A program made the translations under genes and the position numbers. Positions 1-12,555 of a stretch of DNA of 64,000 nucleotides are shown in pieces. Numbering within the stretch: the stretch's first letter is position 1; each line of letters starts with the position of its first letter. The stretch is taken from assembly GCA_963971225.1 (NCBI GenBank), contig OZ020269.1, forward strand, positions 85,970,450 to 86,034,449, given 5' to 3'. Source of the stretch: Melieria omissa. Its lineage: Eukaryota > Arthropoda > Insecta > Diptera > Ulidiidae. The notes beneath the pieces are model-generated. The model was not told where the DNA came from, made no database searches, and was given only the letters and a program-made list of their open reading frames with translations.

Positions 1-2776
1 GAACAAATATGCCGGTCAGTAGTGCACAAAAACTATGACACTAGAAAGATTAGAAAAATTAAGCTCCGGAGGTAATACTTATGTGCATAATTAAATTGAA
101 AAACATAATTGTTTAAAATTTAAATCTAGTTTAGAGAAGTTAGCACATTCACTGTCTGTGACAATCTTCATTACAATATTAATGAAAAATAGTTTTAAAT
201 GAACCATTCGAAAATAGATATTAATCTTCTGTAGGATAGATTCAATAGTTGGAACAAAATGCAATTTAAATCCAATAGGAAAAATTTACTCCAACTGACT
301 TACTTTCCTTTGATTTACGAGTACATTCAAAATAAGACAGCGTCATGTTTTTAAAGTTCGAACATCAAATAACGAAAAAAGACGAAATAATCAATTTTGA
401 TACTGTTTGAGGTGTGGCTAGGTCGAAATTGTTAATGGCTTTGCAATTGTAAGCTTTAGATATTATTTTGACTTTGAAAACATTTCTATTTATGTCTCAA
501 AGGTTTTGTAGGTTTCTTTCGAATAGTTATTCATAACGCAAATTATGTAGTCAAAAGTGTGTCGCCGATCAAATTTGCATGTCAACGCCTGTCCGGCACG
601 GCTAACTGCCTATGTCAATCATGGCTCCAAGACGAATCTTGAGCGCACTGTCGGCGCTATCGATTCAGTGCCATTTACGCCGCTTACGTTTCGTATTACG
701 CGCATATTTTCTGATGTGCCTGACCACCCGCTGCCGGTGGGCACTCGTCATTTGTATGTAAATACAACGCCGCACAAAGCGATACGAAAATTGAACAGAA
801 CAACAAAGTACACAAATAAATATACTCACAGATAGATCGCATTTCTCATAAACACACACACATGCAAACAAAAGACTCACTGATATACGCGATCATACAG
901 ATGGATGCATGGCATGGACTGTGGACTACACAATCGTACAATAACAATTGTTTAATTTGCGGAAATGGACGTTTACAATTTGCAAATCACAGCCACCGAA
1001 ACGTTTCCTTTTTCATTCGCTGTTGTTGCCTTTTGTATGGCGATGCGGCTTTATACACTAATTTAAATATATTTACATACCTGTACACATACTTATACAA
1101 TACGAGAGCAATACAGAAGCATGAAAAAGCTTAAAGAAATCGGCACTTTAAATGTCATTAGTGATGTTTCGGTCAAGTGTCCGAGTTTCCGCGCAAATTT
1201 GAACGTATCCGAAAATTGCAATTTGCGCTGTGACTGCGCTAATCAATCATTTACACGTGTTTGTATATATGTATGTATATTTTTTAATATGTTTTTAAAT
1301 AATTTTGTCAATCAAAAGCTTATTCATGCAATGCACAGTGAACGCCTCTATTAACTGACATTAACCGCTCGTACATATATGTACATACTTATATAGTAAT
1401 GGATGTAAGCAGCGGCATGGATCGGGTGTACATTTAGCCTATCAAGTGTGTAGTTGCCAGCAAAGTGTGGCGGAAATTCTATGGCTTACAGCGTTATGCA
1501 ATTAGCACATGTACCCTAATGCGTCACAATCAGCTGTTGTTGTGACCGAAGATGTGATACTCTACGTAATGAGCACCATTGTCACAAAAACAGCACATCA
1601 ATCTGCGTACATACGTACATACAACGTATCGATGCAAAACTATAGCAAATCGCTGGTCATTGAGCGCCGTAAGAAAATTGAGCACTTTGAATGGAACCGC
1701 CTGAGAGTTACGTCTTCTTTATATAAAATAACTGCTTTACAACAACTACGAACAGAATTGTCATTATACACTCGTCGGTTTGTAAGCTCGTATATATATA
1801 GTTTGATCACCAGCAGACTGATCAACTATGCCCTGTGCTGTGTGTGTTTATATAGATTGATGTGAGCACACTTCTTGTTATCAATACGTCTGGTTTTACA
1901 AATCAATTGAGTCTCATAAGATTATAGATAGACTATAGTACAATGCATTAGCTGCCGATGCACAGTGGTCCAGACAGGGCAACATGGTCCAGAAGACCAC
2001 TTTTAAAAGAAAAAAATAAAATACATACGCAGCTTTAGAGTACTGTAGACTATATCCGATGTTTACTACGAATAAACATCTTTCTTTTTGTTGTCGGTTG
2101 TTTTGGTTGCTCACTTAATTTTTTTAATTGAAGTTATTTCAGTTAAAATGGCAGTTCAAAGGAGCTCATTCAAACTACAATTTACCCATTATTATACTTA
2201 GTACATTAACGACTGACTGGTAAGACCGACGACAAACTGCTAATGGCTTCAGTATTCTTCCTAAGTATAGAGATTTTTCGGCAAGTAGTTCCAAACAAAA
2301 CAAGAAATACATATTTAGGCTACAGAAGAATATTGAGTATAGCGAAAACTTGACATTGAGGCTCACCAAAAGTATTAGAATACAACGATTACAGTGGGCG
2401 GTCCATATTTTGCGGATGCAAGCCGTGGAGACTCTATAGAAGAAGACAAAATTGGTGTAAATACAAGTACAAGCAAGGGAACATATAAAAATCTTGAATA
2501 ATAGAAGTTCAACATAAAGTAGATGAGCTGGGTATCAGAAGGAAAATTGTTCGAGAGCAAACAGATCGAGGATTAACAAGGGCCGTGGAACCAAAAAATT
2601 ATGATAATAATTCTGATTTCTTAACTTCTTGTGAGCCATCTCTGTATTTTCTATAAATGATTCCATTTAGAACACTTTTCCAAAAAAGTGTGTAGAATTC
2701 GCTATTCCCTTTCAAAGTTCAGGCGTTTTATTGTGTTTGTAGTCATATCTCTTCATAATCACTTCACAATCCTTTT
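1..2776. other. Gene-free stretch with no recognised feature
   Basis: AT-rich DNA with many stops in all frames. Positions about 560-780 are clearly richer in G and C than their surroundings and hold an open frame of about 90 codons. It has no domain, splice partner or start context that I can support. It could be an exon of a gene lying to the left, or a regulatory block. The rest shows only short AT-rich open frames that look accidental. Confidence 0.5.
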
Positions 2777-2910
2777 CAGTGGCGCACACAGGATTTTATA
2801 ATGGGGGTTTGCGTAAACTTTTGAGCTAAACACCATTCGAATCCCTATTTTGTACCAGGAACTTTTGTATTTGGGGGTTGAAACTCAAAACCCCACTGTG
2901 TGCGCCCCTG
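2777..2910. mobile_element. hAT-like MITE, 134 bp
   Basis: The ends are inverted: it starts CAGTGGCGCACACAG and ends CTGTGTGCGCCCCTG, so both termini read CAG-GGCGCACACAG inward. The 8 bases outside each end are ATCCTTTT and AACCCTTT, identical at 6 of 8 positions. That fits an old 8-bp target duplication of the hAT type. There is no coding capacity. The 144 bp element at 46290-46433 has related CAGTGGCGG ends. Confidence 0.65.
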
Positions 2911-3044
2911 AACCCTTTCATACCATATATCAAAATAAAAAAAAACAATTGGAAGACACTAGATGAAGCAACTCTGGTTGATCTGTCTAATACCAGTTTG
3001 ATATTCCAGCGTAAAATGCACTGAGTTTTCATTCCAAAGGCAGT

Positions 3045-3322
3045 GGGTTCGATTCTCTTTTAAGACTGGCCCCGCACTTACAAACTTTACAAGGAAGGAA
3101 ATTTCCTTCTAAGTAAGGCAAATCGAAGACACCAACCTTCTATGTTATTCAACTCCTACCTCACATACTTTAGTTGAAAACTTTCTCCATACGAAGGCGT
3201 CTTCCCTATCACTTAGGACTGTCAGCTATAGGCTCATCACCCACCCTGGCAGAACTTCAATAGAACAATGTAACCAATACAAGGCAATAGCTTTCTTGAG
3301 GTCTTAAGCTCCCAAGTGGTGT
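3045..3322 (+). repeat. Possible tRNA-derived SINE copy
   Basis: GGTTCGATTCTC at 3048-3059 matches an RNA polymerase III B box, which suggests a tRNA-derived head. A clear A box was not found. From about 3203 to 3322 the sequence matches, with many changes, the retroposons at 3741-3898 and 10063-10276. Shared pieces include ATCACTTAGGACT, CACCCTGGCAGAAC, TGTAACCAA.ACAAGG and CTCCCAAG.GGTGTGAA. This is the most diverged of the three copies. Confidence 0.4.
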
Positions 3323-3490
3323 GAATAATTAGATAAAAAAGGCATCGAAGGCTTCGAATCCGAATGATATCAAAGAAAACATTAATGGTGTCGGTTGGTT
3401 TTAATGTCAGGTCCTCAGATCTTCTCTCTCCTATACGAAATATAACAATCAAAGAGTAGCAGCTCTTTTAGACAACATGGAGAAATTAAT

Positions 3491-3630
3491 AGAGTCCCAC
3501 CGATTAATCGGCATCGGCATCAGCATCGGCCGAAATTTGCCCTTTCGGCCGATTAATCGGCATCGGCCAAACTCGCTCTTCCGGCCGATTAATCGGCATC
3601 GACCAAAAACTTTGGTATCGGTCGGACTCT
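3491..3630. mobile_element. MITE of 140 bp with perfect 10-bp target duplication
   Basis: The perfect direct repeat AGAAATTAAT (3481-3490 and 3631-3640) brackets an element with ends AGAGTCCCACCGAT and ATCGGTCGGACTCT. The interior has three copies of a unit built on CGGCCGATTAATCGGCATCG, itself nearly palindromic. A 9-11 bp duplication is typical of Mutator-like elements, but the superfamily is an inference because there is no coding sequence. Confidence 0.75.
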
Positions 3631-3740
3631 AGAAATTAATACTTCATAATATCATATTGTCGTATGTTCATAATACGTGGAAAGATTTTGTACCATTGCA
3701 ATAGTTTTGTTCCACTTGTTTATGGCAAAAAATTGTTTAT

Positions 3741-3898
3741 GGCGTTAGATGATTCCATCACTTAGGACTACCTGCGGCAGGCCAATCACCTACCCTGGTA
3801 GAATAACACAACTGATTAATGTAACCAACACAAGGCTGTCTTGTGGAGGCCCTATGCTCCCGAGAGGAGTGAACAAGGACCAAAAAAAAAATATATTT
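3741..3898 (+). mobile_element. Retroposon (SINE or truncated LINE) with A-rich tail
   Basis: Positions 3741-3880 match the inverted copy at 10063-10276 closely, from GGCGTTAGATGATTCC to GAACAAGGA. An A-rich tail follows (3881-3898), as expected for reverse-transcribed insertion. The insert sits between two 75-bp direct copies of unrelated sequence (3653-3727 and 3899-3973) that differ at only four positions and have no gaps. Confidence 0.65.
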
Positions 3899-3973
3899 CA
3901 TATTGTCGTATGTTCACAATACGTGAAAAGATTTTGTACCATTGCAATGGTTTAGTTCCACTTGTTTATGGCA

Positions 3974-5451
3974 GACAATGTTAAATTTTTCCCACTGCCA
4001 CAATTAGTGTAACCAAAGCCCGGTTATTCCTGTAACCGGTGAAAGTGGATCAGGGTATTTATAGCTTAGTTTAAAACTGCAAAACTATAATTTTCTTTTA
4101 ACAAAAGACGATACTTTCAGTTACAGTGGTAACAGTGTTTTAAAGACTCGAAACCTTAAAATTATCCTCAACAAAAAATATGCGCTTGGTCGTATAGAAG
4201 GTCGACAATTATGAGATCCTATTTATTATTACACTACAAAATAAAATAAAAATAAAAAAACAATATCTGAAATGCAGCCTTGCTGTGTCACATTACACAT
4301 GTCCGTCAGCCATGATACCGACAAGTACACCTCAACCTCAACCAAATTGACTATCTGTCAAAATCATCATCATCAAAGCCTTGTCAGCAATACAACTATT
4401 CTAACAATTTACTATTTTTAAACAATTATACAACAAATATTTATAGATATGCTGTGATAGCGCGCTCATTGAACATTAAGACCCATTACGGCCCCTGGCA
4501 GGTCCGTCAATATGACCGCCGACACACATTACATATTAATTAGTTGCCACATTATCTTCCTGCCGATGATTTCATTCACCTCTCTATTCGTTTGCATTAC
4601 GAAATTGTGAAATGTTTTCAAATTGATTGTACGTATTTGGCAGTTAAGTGTCGCAGTGAGCGAGTTTGTGCGCCACACGTACAGTGATGCCAGCGCGCCA
4701 CAACAATGTTGTCAACGGCAAAGTTGACAATAACGATTACTGGTGGGCGCTGGGTGCTGTGTAGGGACTTGAGTACATGAATATGGGACAACAGTTGTGG
4801 ACTTGCGCCAACAAACCCGTCATAAAGTGAGCCAGTTGAGAGACCGCACTTGACACCGGCTTTTGGGCCCACTGTGCGATAAGTGCAGGCCGCATCAGTG
4901 CAGCGCTGACGTTGACATTTGTAATTAGTCGATGCCGGTGACGACAATGCATTGCAATGATTCGTTCTTCGTTTGTCTTTTGTAGCGCATAACTTGTTTA
5001 ATAGGCAAATTTTTATATTGGCGTTAATTGGTAATTGTTGAAATGTTGAACTTGAAAATGGCAATCAGCTAAATGTATTCAGAATTTATTGCTAAATAAT
5101 TCTATGCATGAATTTAAGGTGAATAAAATATAATTCGTTTTTTATAAAATTGTTGGCCATGCAGCACAAAAAAGTAAACTTTCGTAACTGTGACTATGGT
5201 TTTGCGCGTCAATGCGCACAGCTGGCGTTGCCGACTGATTGTCATCTAAAAATACACAGTCAAAAATTAGCATGAAATATTTCCGTACACGAATTTGTCA
5301 ATTGAATAGGAAAATAAAAAAATTGGTATTACTTGCACAAGTCATTAGTGGCAACGATGTCAAATGAAAAGGCAACAGTGATGGCTAAAATTTAGGGTAG
5401 GAGAATCAAATGCGTTTAAATGTGGCCAAACTGAGAACTTCAATACACATA
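3974..5451. other. Gene-free stretch
   Basis: The minus strand holds an open frame of 148 codons at 4618-5064 in a GC-richer patch. The protein is low in any recognisable pattern and has no family signature, so I do not call it a gene. Nothing else is supported. Confidence 0.45.
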
Positions 5452-5628
5452 ATTCGGTTTTTACACGGTCTTTTTTTACACGGTTTTGATTTAACACGGT
5501 TTGAAAATTAAAAAAAAATAATTTTTTTACACGATTTTATTCCATTTAGCACGAAAAATTAAACATTTTTTTATTTTCAAACCGTGTTAAATCAAAACCG
5601 TGTAAAAAAGACCATGTAAAAACAGAAT
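5452..5628. mobile_element. Fold-back element with about 56-bp inverted arms
   Basis: The left arm 5452-5508 (ATTCGGTTTTTACACGGTC onward) and right arm 5573-5628 are reverse complements with only a few differences. They are separated by about 64 bp of T- and A-rich DNA. Each arm carries ACACGGT three times. There is no coding capacity. It is probably a MITE, but no clear target duplication was found. Confidence 0.6.
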
Positions 5629-5649
5629 AAGGTGTACGCTTTTTGTAAA

Positions 5650-7045
5650 AAAAAACTGATAAAGTAACCATTGGCAAAAAACCGAATACTTTAATTGGAA
5701 ACATCTATTTTAAAATAATACATTTAAAGTGGACGAAAAACGCCGGATGTTATATATTTTATTTACTTTAATAAAACTTTCATCGTTTCATAGCAGGAGG
5801 CGTGATTTTTGCTTTTTATTTTAGCACAATCCAGCGATACGAACTACACCTGTGTTGGCCATTAGAACTCAGTTTCGTAAAAAAGATTCCTTTTCTATTC
5901 TCACATTGAATTTTTGACGATGATTTGATGATTTACTTCAAAGTGACTTTGAGTCACACACAAAAATAAAAATACATTTGTTTTATAAATTTGATTTACT
6001 TTTATGAATATCATTATTATTGTATTGAATATCATGTTAACATTGACTATAAACTAGAAATCTTTTCATAGAAGCTAAATCGTAAAAGAATTCTATTGGA
6101 GCTTAGTTGGAGGTTCACAAATATTGGCCAAGACCTGATCTACACAATATATTTTCATGAATGTAATGAAGTAACCACTTATAATAAAAGCGAATATTTA
6201 TATTGGAAGCATTAGAATTAAGAAAACATATCTTAAATTGAGCTACGATCCGAAATATGAACGACAAAATATTAGTTTCAAGTTTTTTTATTGGTATGAA
6301 TGTCATTATTACAATGGGTAAGTATAGACAATAAGCTTGAAAATTTTGTGTTAGAAGTGTCAGAATTAAGGAAACAAGATTTTATTTTAGTTTGGTTTCT
6401 TAATAGTTCAACGTAATGGTGATTTAACAATTTATGCAGCGTTATGCAATAAAGTAACCATTGGCAATAATACCGATTACTTATCTTGAAAGCATAAGCA
6501 TTATAAAAACATGACTTACGTTCAACTTTGCTCCTAAATATTAGCAAAAATCTTAAAGTTATTTGATAAAACTTTGTTGTTACAATATGTAACCATTGAC
6601 AATTAACCTAAAAAATGTATCAACACTTATGTAAAGTGAAAGAACACAGTTCAAGCTATGTTATGTGTGTAAAAATTAACAAAACTTTAAGCTACAAGAA
6701 TAATTTTTTTTTAATGCACGAAAGTAACCATTGACAACAAAACCGAATACTTTTTTTGCAAGCACCAAAGTTTAAAAAAACACAGTTTAAGTGGAACTTG
6801 ACTTTAAAATATTAGCAAAAAAATATGAGTATCGACCATTTTTTGTTATGAATTTATGCTAAAATTTTATCTATAAACACAAAATTTTACAATAGAAATG
6901 TCAAAAGTTAGAGAGCACGTTTAAAGCTTAGTTGAAATATCAAAATATTAGCAACACATAAGAGTCGCAAGGTAAATGTCTGTAAATCGAATAAGGTAAC
7001 CATTAACAATAAACCAAATACCTTAGTTGGAAACTGCGTTTTTGG
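5650..7045. repeat. Degenerate tandem array, unit about 140 bp
   Basis: A block of the form AAAGTAACCATTG.CAA, then ACCGAATACTTT, then TTGGAA.CA recurs near 5660, 6165, 6303 (weak), 6447, 6589, 6721 and 6998. Spacing is close to 130-145 bp from 6165 on. Between these blocks, AACA.GTTTAAG and AAATATTAGCAA recur at the same period. Divergence is high, so this is an old satellite-like array. The left part (5650-6150) is the least clear. Confidence 0.55.
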
Positions 7046-8513
7046 CAACAGCACGTGACAACTTTTTTCATAGATTTTTTGTATCGCTGCTGTATGCAAT
7101 TACAGACTGTTGTCAGCTGCAAATTGAGCCTATTTAGGATCGGTTGACGTATAGATTAATCCGCGTTGCCGCGTTGCTAAGTATCAACCATTAATGAGAC
7201 AACTTAATTGTATAAATTTCGTTGTCACTTGCATATATTATTATAATTTGGACAGCTTTATCATTGCCGCAAGTCTTATCAATGAGAGTCAATGGCGCGT
7301 AAGCAACGTATAAACAAAAACAAAGTAACAAAAACAAAACAAACGAAACCTCAAGCAATATTAATGGTTTAGCAAGTGTATTTTGCGGTTACTAATTGTG
7401 AGCATTTTGCTTTTGTTGTATGCGAATTTATTTATTTTTTTAATTCATATGTAAACGGGTTAAGCGAGCGGCAGATGCGCGTACCTTGAACTTGAACTGA
7501 AACGGAGCATTGAACGGAAATGTCGAGTGCAATATTTACACATATTTGTTTACTCGTACGTCATGTTATTATTATTTTATTATTATTTTTCCGCATATCA
7601 GGTTTTTTACAAATGTGTGAAATCTTAATTAGTTGCGAAGGCCATAGGTCAGTGATTTGGATATATGGAAATGCGTGTGCGTTGCATTAAAATGGATAAA
7701 AACGATTAACATGTGAAACGTAAATCGATGGCTAAGAGTTGGACTCGATGGTATTGAAATTGATATCAATTATGGAATTGATTTTAAAGTTTATGTATTG
7801 GCATCTGAAGTCTGAAGGTTGTGAGCTCAAGTTTTGTCTTAATCGACAGCAGCAAATGTTAAGTGAAATGTTTGTCTGTTTGCTGTCTAAATTGATAGGC
7901 GAAAACTATGAAAACTTCAGCAGAGATTTTCTGTTCTCGTAGCTGCTTATGGGGTAAAGTGTTAACGTATGGGACTCCACTAGGTCACTCACATATTTAT
8001 TATGTCAACTAGGTAATGAAGTCGATGAAACATGTCTCGAATGTGGAGAAGTGGAAATGGGAAGCTGGGTATTTTTCGGGCTAACGATAGAGGTGTTCAT
8101 TGGTCAATGGGTGTTAAACAACGAAATAATGAACATTGTTAAAAATTGAATGACAATTTAAAAATGTAATCAACCGAGGCCAGTCGAATGGAAACATGGG
8201 AAATAAGAAATGGCTTCTTAAGTAGTTAGTGAAGTCTTACTACTGGAACAATGTGACAAGTACTGAATTTAGATGGTGTGATATAAATATTCAGTATAGT
8301 ACAAGGTAAACTACGTGCGGGGAGCCATGAAAATTGGCGTAAGAGAATTGATAGTTGTTGTTAAATATTCTCATTGAACAGCATGGCTTGCTGCAGTTTA
8401 AATTGAGGAACAGAAAGTAGATCGCCAGGGTGTCACAAGTATAAAAAAGTTTAATTTTGAAACCGACATTTTGCTAACAAAAGAGTTGCAGATGCCTGTT
8501 TTTTTATTTATTA
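7046..8513. other. Gene-free stretch
   Basis: No open frame, repeat or RNA gene can be supported here. The open frame at 7739-7942 has no recognisable protein features. Confidence 0.4.
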
Positions 8514-9536
8514 CTAGCTGACCCCGCGAACTTTGTCTCGGACGATATTTGTTGTTTTTTTTTTATAATCAAATACGCGAGATTGCGAATTTATGGCGAT
8601 GCAAATTGACGAAGAAAACCAACTAAAGCCCCACAAATAAGCAATGTTGCTGCTAAGTTTCGGTAAAGAAATGGACTGCGCTTGAACCGGATTTAAATTA
8701 TTTGGGCGGTGCCATGCCCTCTTATTCAATGCCTTCCCGTTATTCAATGCCCTCTGTCAAAAGAAAAAATGGTAGGTCCGTACTAAGTTTCATTGCTGAG
8801 CGACTTATAGTTCAGCAAAATATTTGGGTCACAAAAAATGTGTGTGCCACGCCCCTTGGCCAACGCCCATCAAATGTTATCAGTAGAATTACTCATCTAT
8901 GGGACGACGGGGTACTAAATTTTAATGTTGTCCTACTTATAATTTCGAAGATATTCTATTTTAAAGATTTTGCTTGTATGGGTGGTGCCACGCCCCCTCG
9001 TCCAATACTTGCCCCATTCCCTCTGTCGAAATATATGAATAAATGGTAGGTTCGTACTAAGTTTCATTGCTGAGCGACTTATAGTTCAGCAAAATATTTG
9101 GGTCACAAAAAATGTGCCACGCCCCTTGTCCAACGCCCATCAAATCTTATCAGTAGATTGGCTCTTCTATGGAACGACGGGGTACTAAATTTCAGTATTG
9201 TGCTACTTACAATTTTGAAGATATTCCATTTTAAAGATTTTGCTTGTATGGGTGGTGCCACGCCCCGTTGTCCAAAACCCGCCTCATTCCGTCTGTCGAA
9301 AGATATGAGTACATGATAGGTTCATGTTAAGTTTCATTGCTGTGTGACTTACAGTTCAGCAGAATAATTGGGTCACAAAAATGTGCCACGCCCCTTAGAG
9401 GTATAAAAAATAGTTAGTAGCCGATTCTCAGACCAACTGAATATGCATGTAAAAACTGAAATGCATAAAAATCGGTCAAGCCGTTTCGGAGGAGTACGGT
9501 AACAAACACTGTGACACGAGAATTTTATATATAAGA
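8514..9536 (+). mobile_element. Interspersed repeat with internal 272-bp tandem units
   Basis: It starts CTAGCTGACCCCGCGAACTT and ends GACACGAGAATTTTATATATAAGA-like (9511-9536), the head and tail of a very common insect interspersed repeat class. The class assignment is from memory and the superfamily is not certain. Inside are about 2.6 tandem units of roughly 272 bp, anchored by GGTAGGT.CGTACTAAGTTTC at 8771, 9045 and, diverged, 9315. Each unit also has GTGCCACGCCCC. Open frames inside belong to the repeat, not to a host gene. A fragment of a similar unit lies at about 61965-62055. Confidence 0.6.
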
Positions 9537-10062
9537 TTTTAAAAATTATTTGTTATTTTAAAAATTATATTTTAAATAAAACATCGCTCACAATATTTGG
9601 TGTTTTGCCTATTTTAATTTGAATGCTAACGAAAAGGCTGCAAAACATTACTATGAACATCTTCTTGCAAAATGCCACAATGTACGTAAACAAAGATTTT
9701 CGGCCTACTTTCCGTACTTAGTTTACCTTGTTTATTGTATCATGGGTTAGGTTAGGTTGCAATGGTAGTTTTCTCCTGAAAAATTTCACTTTCGAACTCG
9801 TATGGCCAATTAAAAAAAACATTTCATAATAATTTTTTAATTGAGCTGACCGGACCATGCACTTTGATATCAAATTACTGCTTGGTTTGCAAGCATCTTA
9901 AGCTATCATTACTTCACCAGCTTTTAACGCCTAAGGAACTCCATCTGGTACCGCTAGGGACCCAAAAGGTACTATACGTGACCAATCCAGTTAACCATCT
10001 TAACCGAACCTAACCTACTAGACTCTCTCGTTATAGGGAAACCACTATATCGCTGCGAATGT

Positions 10063-10276
10063 TTTGTTCCTTGTTCACTCCTCTCGGGAGCATAGGGCCT
10101 CCACAAGACAGCCTTGTTTTGGTTACATTAATCAGTTGTGTTGTTCTGCCAGGGTAGGTGATTGGCCTGCCACAGGTAGTCCTAAGTGATGGAATCATCT
10201 AACGCCGATCAGGAACGTCGCCTCCGCTCGTAGCGCCATCTGTTGTGAGGAGGTAACAGCAGAATGGTTGGGGACC
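10063..10276 (-). mobile_element. Retroposon copy, 214 bp, with 13-bp target duplication
   Basis: The insert is bracketed by a perfect direct repeat TCGCTGCGAATGT (10050-10062 and 10277-10289). Read on the minus strand, its last 140 bases match the plus-strand retroposon at 3741-3880. The minus orientation is chosen because the other copy has its A-rich tail at that end. The 13-bp duplication is normal for LINE-driven retroposition. Confidence 0.75.
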
Positions 10277-10289
10277 TCGCTGCGAATGT

Positions 10290-12010
10290 AATAATTACTT
10301 AACCCATTTCGTATTTCTGATGAGTTAATGAATCATGAAAATTCGTAATGTTTGTAATATTTATTTATTATGATAAACCTGTATGATATGGAGCTTTTTA
10401 TATTTATAATTAGCTTTTTAAAAAAATATTTTTTTGCCTTACCTGCCTCTCCACTCAAAGCTGACCGTGTATTAAAAAAACTTTGTATTTGGCCTTTTCT
10501 CACATTTTTTAAAACTACTAAAACTAACCAGATTTCTATAAAACACATATCAAATGGTTAGAAAAATTTGATACTAATTTTGTATTGCAATGAAATACTT
10601 TTAGATCTGTTCCAATGAATCAAAAAGGTCATATAAGCCAAAAGTGCTTTAACGACTCAAAAGTGGCCATATGGCAACAAAACACCCCAAACAATTGATT
10701 CCAGGAATCTTAGCGTCATTTTACTACTATGATCCTCGTCATCTCACTGGTGTCTGGAGTTAAAAGTTCAATAAGATTGGTTAGGAACGAGGAGCCTATA
10801 GTAGTTTTTTTCCGGGCCAGGGATAAAATTTGACTGATAAGCCTTATAACACTTATCAGTAACAACTTATCATAAAATCTTGTGCTAGGTAAAAAATTGC
10901 CATTTGTTCCATCCCCTTCTTACTTACTTACTTACTTACTTTTAATCAGCAAAAATGAAAAAAACGAGATGAATAAAAAAAACGTAGACCACAGCAGAGC
11001 CAACGAAATAATACCAGAAACTAGTTTTATAAAAACGCAGATTCATTATCTGTCGACTAAAGTACATACGAGTATAACACATAACTGTACTCATTAGCCG
11101 ATTCGCTGCTCATTCCTGAACTGTTCTGAGCAACGCTCGTCTGCGTTGGTGTGATTATTGTCTACGTTACCAATTAAATGCAGTTTTCTTGGTACTCTTA
11201 AAACTGTCTTGTACTGACTTTCAGCGGTATTTATGTCCACTTGAGCGCGTGTGTTAAGCTGCCTATCGGCAATTAGTATTCGTTAGATTCATGCGAAACG
11301 AACGTAGCAACGAATGGAACCTGCTCTGTAAAGTTGGTTAACCAAAAGTGTCAGTTTAAATATTTGGCAAGTTTTTTTGATGATGTTTACACGAGCAGTT
11401 TGTAACCTATGACAGAAGTTATTATTCTTTTTGTCTAGTAAGCCTCCACTTAATACTTGTTTATGTATTCGCATAAATGTAACCTACCTGGGAAATAATT
11501 TGGCTGTTACGATAGTGCCACGTGCTGTTTACGTTTGCTTTTAATGTTAATTTTAATGCACACTTAAACAATTTAGAAAATACTTTTTTGCTAACCGAAA
11601 TGAATTTGTGACCATTTCGAAATACCTGTATGGGTTTATTACTTTAAGAAAAAGAATATCAAGACATTTGAATATTTCTTTAATATTTCCATATATACTC
11701 GGACTTAGTACGAATAAGTTTGTAGAAATCATAGACCAAAAGAATATAAAAAAATGTTTTGTGTCTGTAATACTGAGCCCAGTGTTCAGTAGTAGAAAGC
11801 CATACACAATAGGACAACCGTTTCAACGAAAACTACGGTGATGTTAAAGTCCTGCTCCAAGTTATCGATTTTCAGGCAAAGTTGTATATGGCCTGCTTCT
11901 TGGCCTACTTGTACAATGAAATCTATCCAGACATATCAACCTACTTGTTCAACCAATTATTTCAACCCACTTGTTCAACCTACTATTTCAACCCACCCAT
12001 TTCAACTACT
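10290..12010. other. Gene-free stretch with two simple repeats
   Basis: (CTTA)n microsatellite at 10919-10942, and an imperfect run of TTCAACC and ACTTG units at about 11938-12008, next to the piggyBac-like element. No gene is supported. Short open frames here have no features. Confidence 0.5.
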
Positions 12011-12014
12011 TTAA

Positions 12015-12555
12015 CCCTTTCGTGCACATAAGAGTTACAGCTATGGTACGGGGAAACTGTTTACAGTTCATAGGGTCCTGAGCCGCGCTGAATCCGAATC
12101 CGAGGTCAGATTTTGGAAATTCAAGATGGCGGATCCAATATGGCGGACGGTAAAGTCAAAAATTCGAGATTTTGAAAAACAACAGTAAAAAATTCATAAA
12201 CTTTGAAAATATCGCAGCCCTATTTGCCGTCTATTCCGTTCGTGCACATAGGCGTTGCAACCACATGAGTAAGAAACTGATGATGTTCTAATGTTTATGA
12301 ATTTTTTACTCAAAAACCGAGAGAGATATCGAAAAAATACCAAGAACAGTTTGTATTTCTATTTTTACGTAGAATACGAAAAAATTTTTTGTTTTTCAAA
12401 ATCTCGATTTTTGACTTTACCGTCCGCCATATTGGTTCCGCCATCTTGAATTTCCAAAATCTGACCCCAGATTCGGATTCAGCGCGGCTCAGGACCCTAT
12501 GAACTGTAAACAGTTTCCCCGTACCATAGCTGTAACTCTTATGTGCACGAAAGGG
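12015..12555. mobile_element. piggyBac-like MITE, 541 bp, long inverted repeats
   Basis: TTAA stands at both edges (12011-12014 and 12556-12559), and the element ends are CCCTTTCGTGCACATAAGAG and its exact reverse complement. TTAA targets with CCC ends are the hallmark of piggyBac. The inverted repeats run about 155-165 bp on each side and are almost identical apart from small changes around 12105 and 12465. The middle, near 12239, has another partial copy of TTCGTGCACATA. There is no transposase, so it must have been moved by one encoded elsewhere. Confidence 0.85.

Noticed and set aside
3048..3059. A functional tRNA gene at the B-box-like GGTTCGATTCTC
   Set aside because: No A box, acceptor stem or anticodon arm could be folded by eye; SINE origin is more likely.
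4618..5064. 148-codon minus-strand open frame
   Set aside because: No domain, no splice partner, irregular residue pattern; a shorter open frame overlaps it on the same strand. Length alone is not enough in 64 kb.
8702..9316. Two open frames of 115 and 72 codons with similar proteins
   Set aside because: Both lie in the 272-bp tandem units of an interspersed repeat; the protein similarity is a consequence of the DNA repeat.
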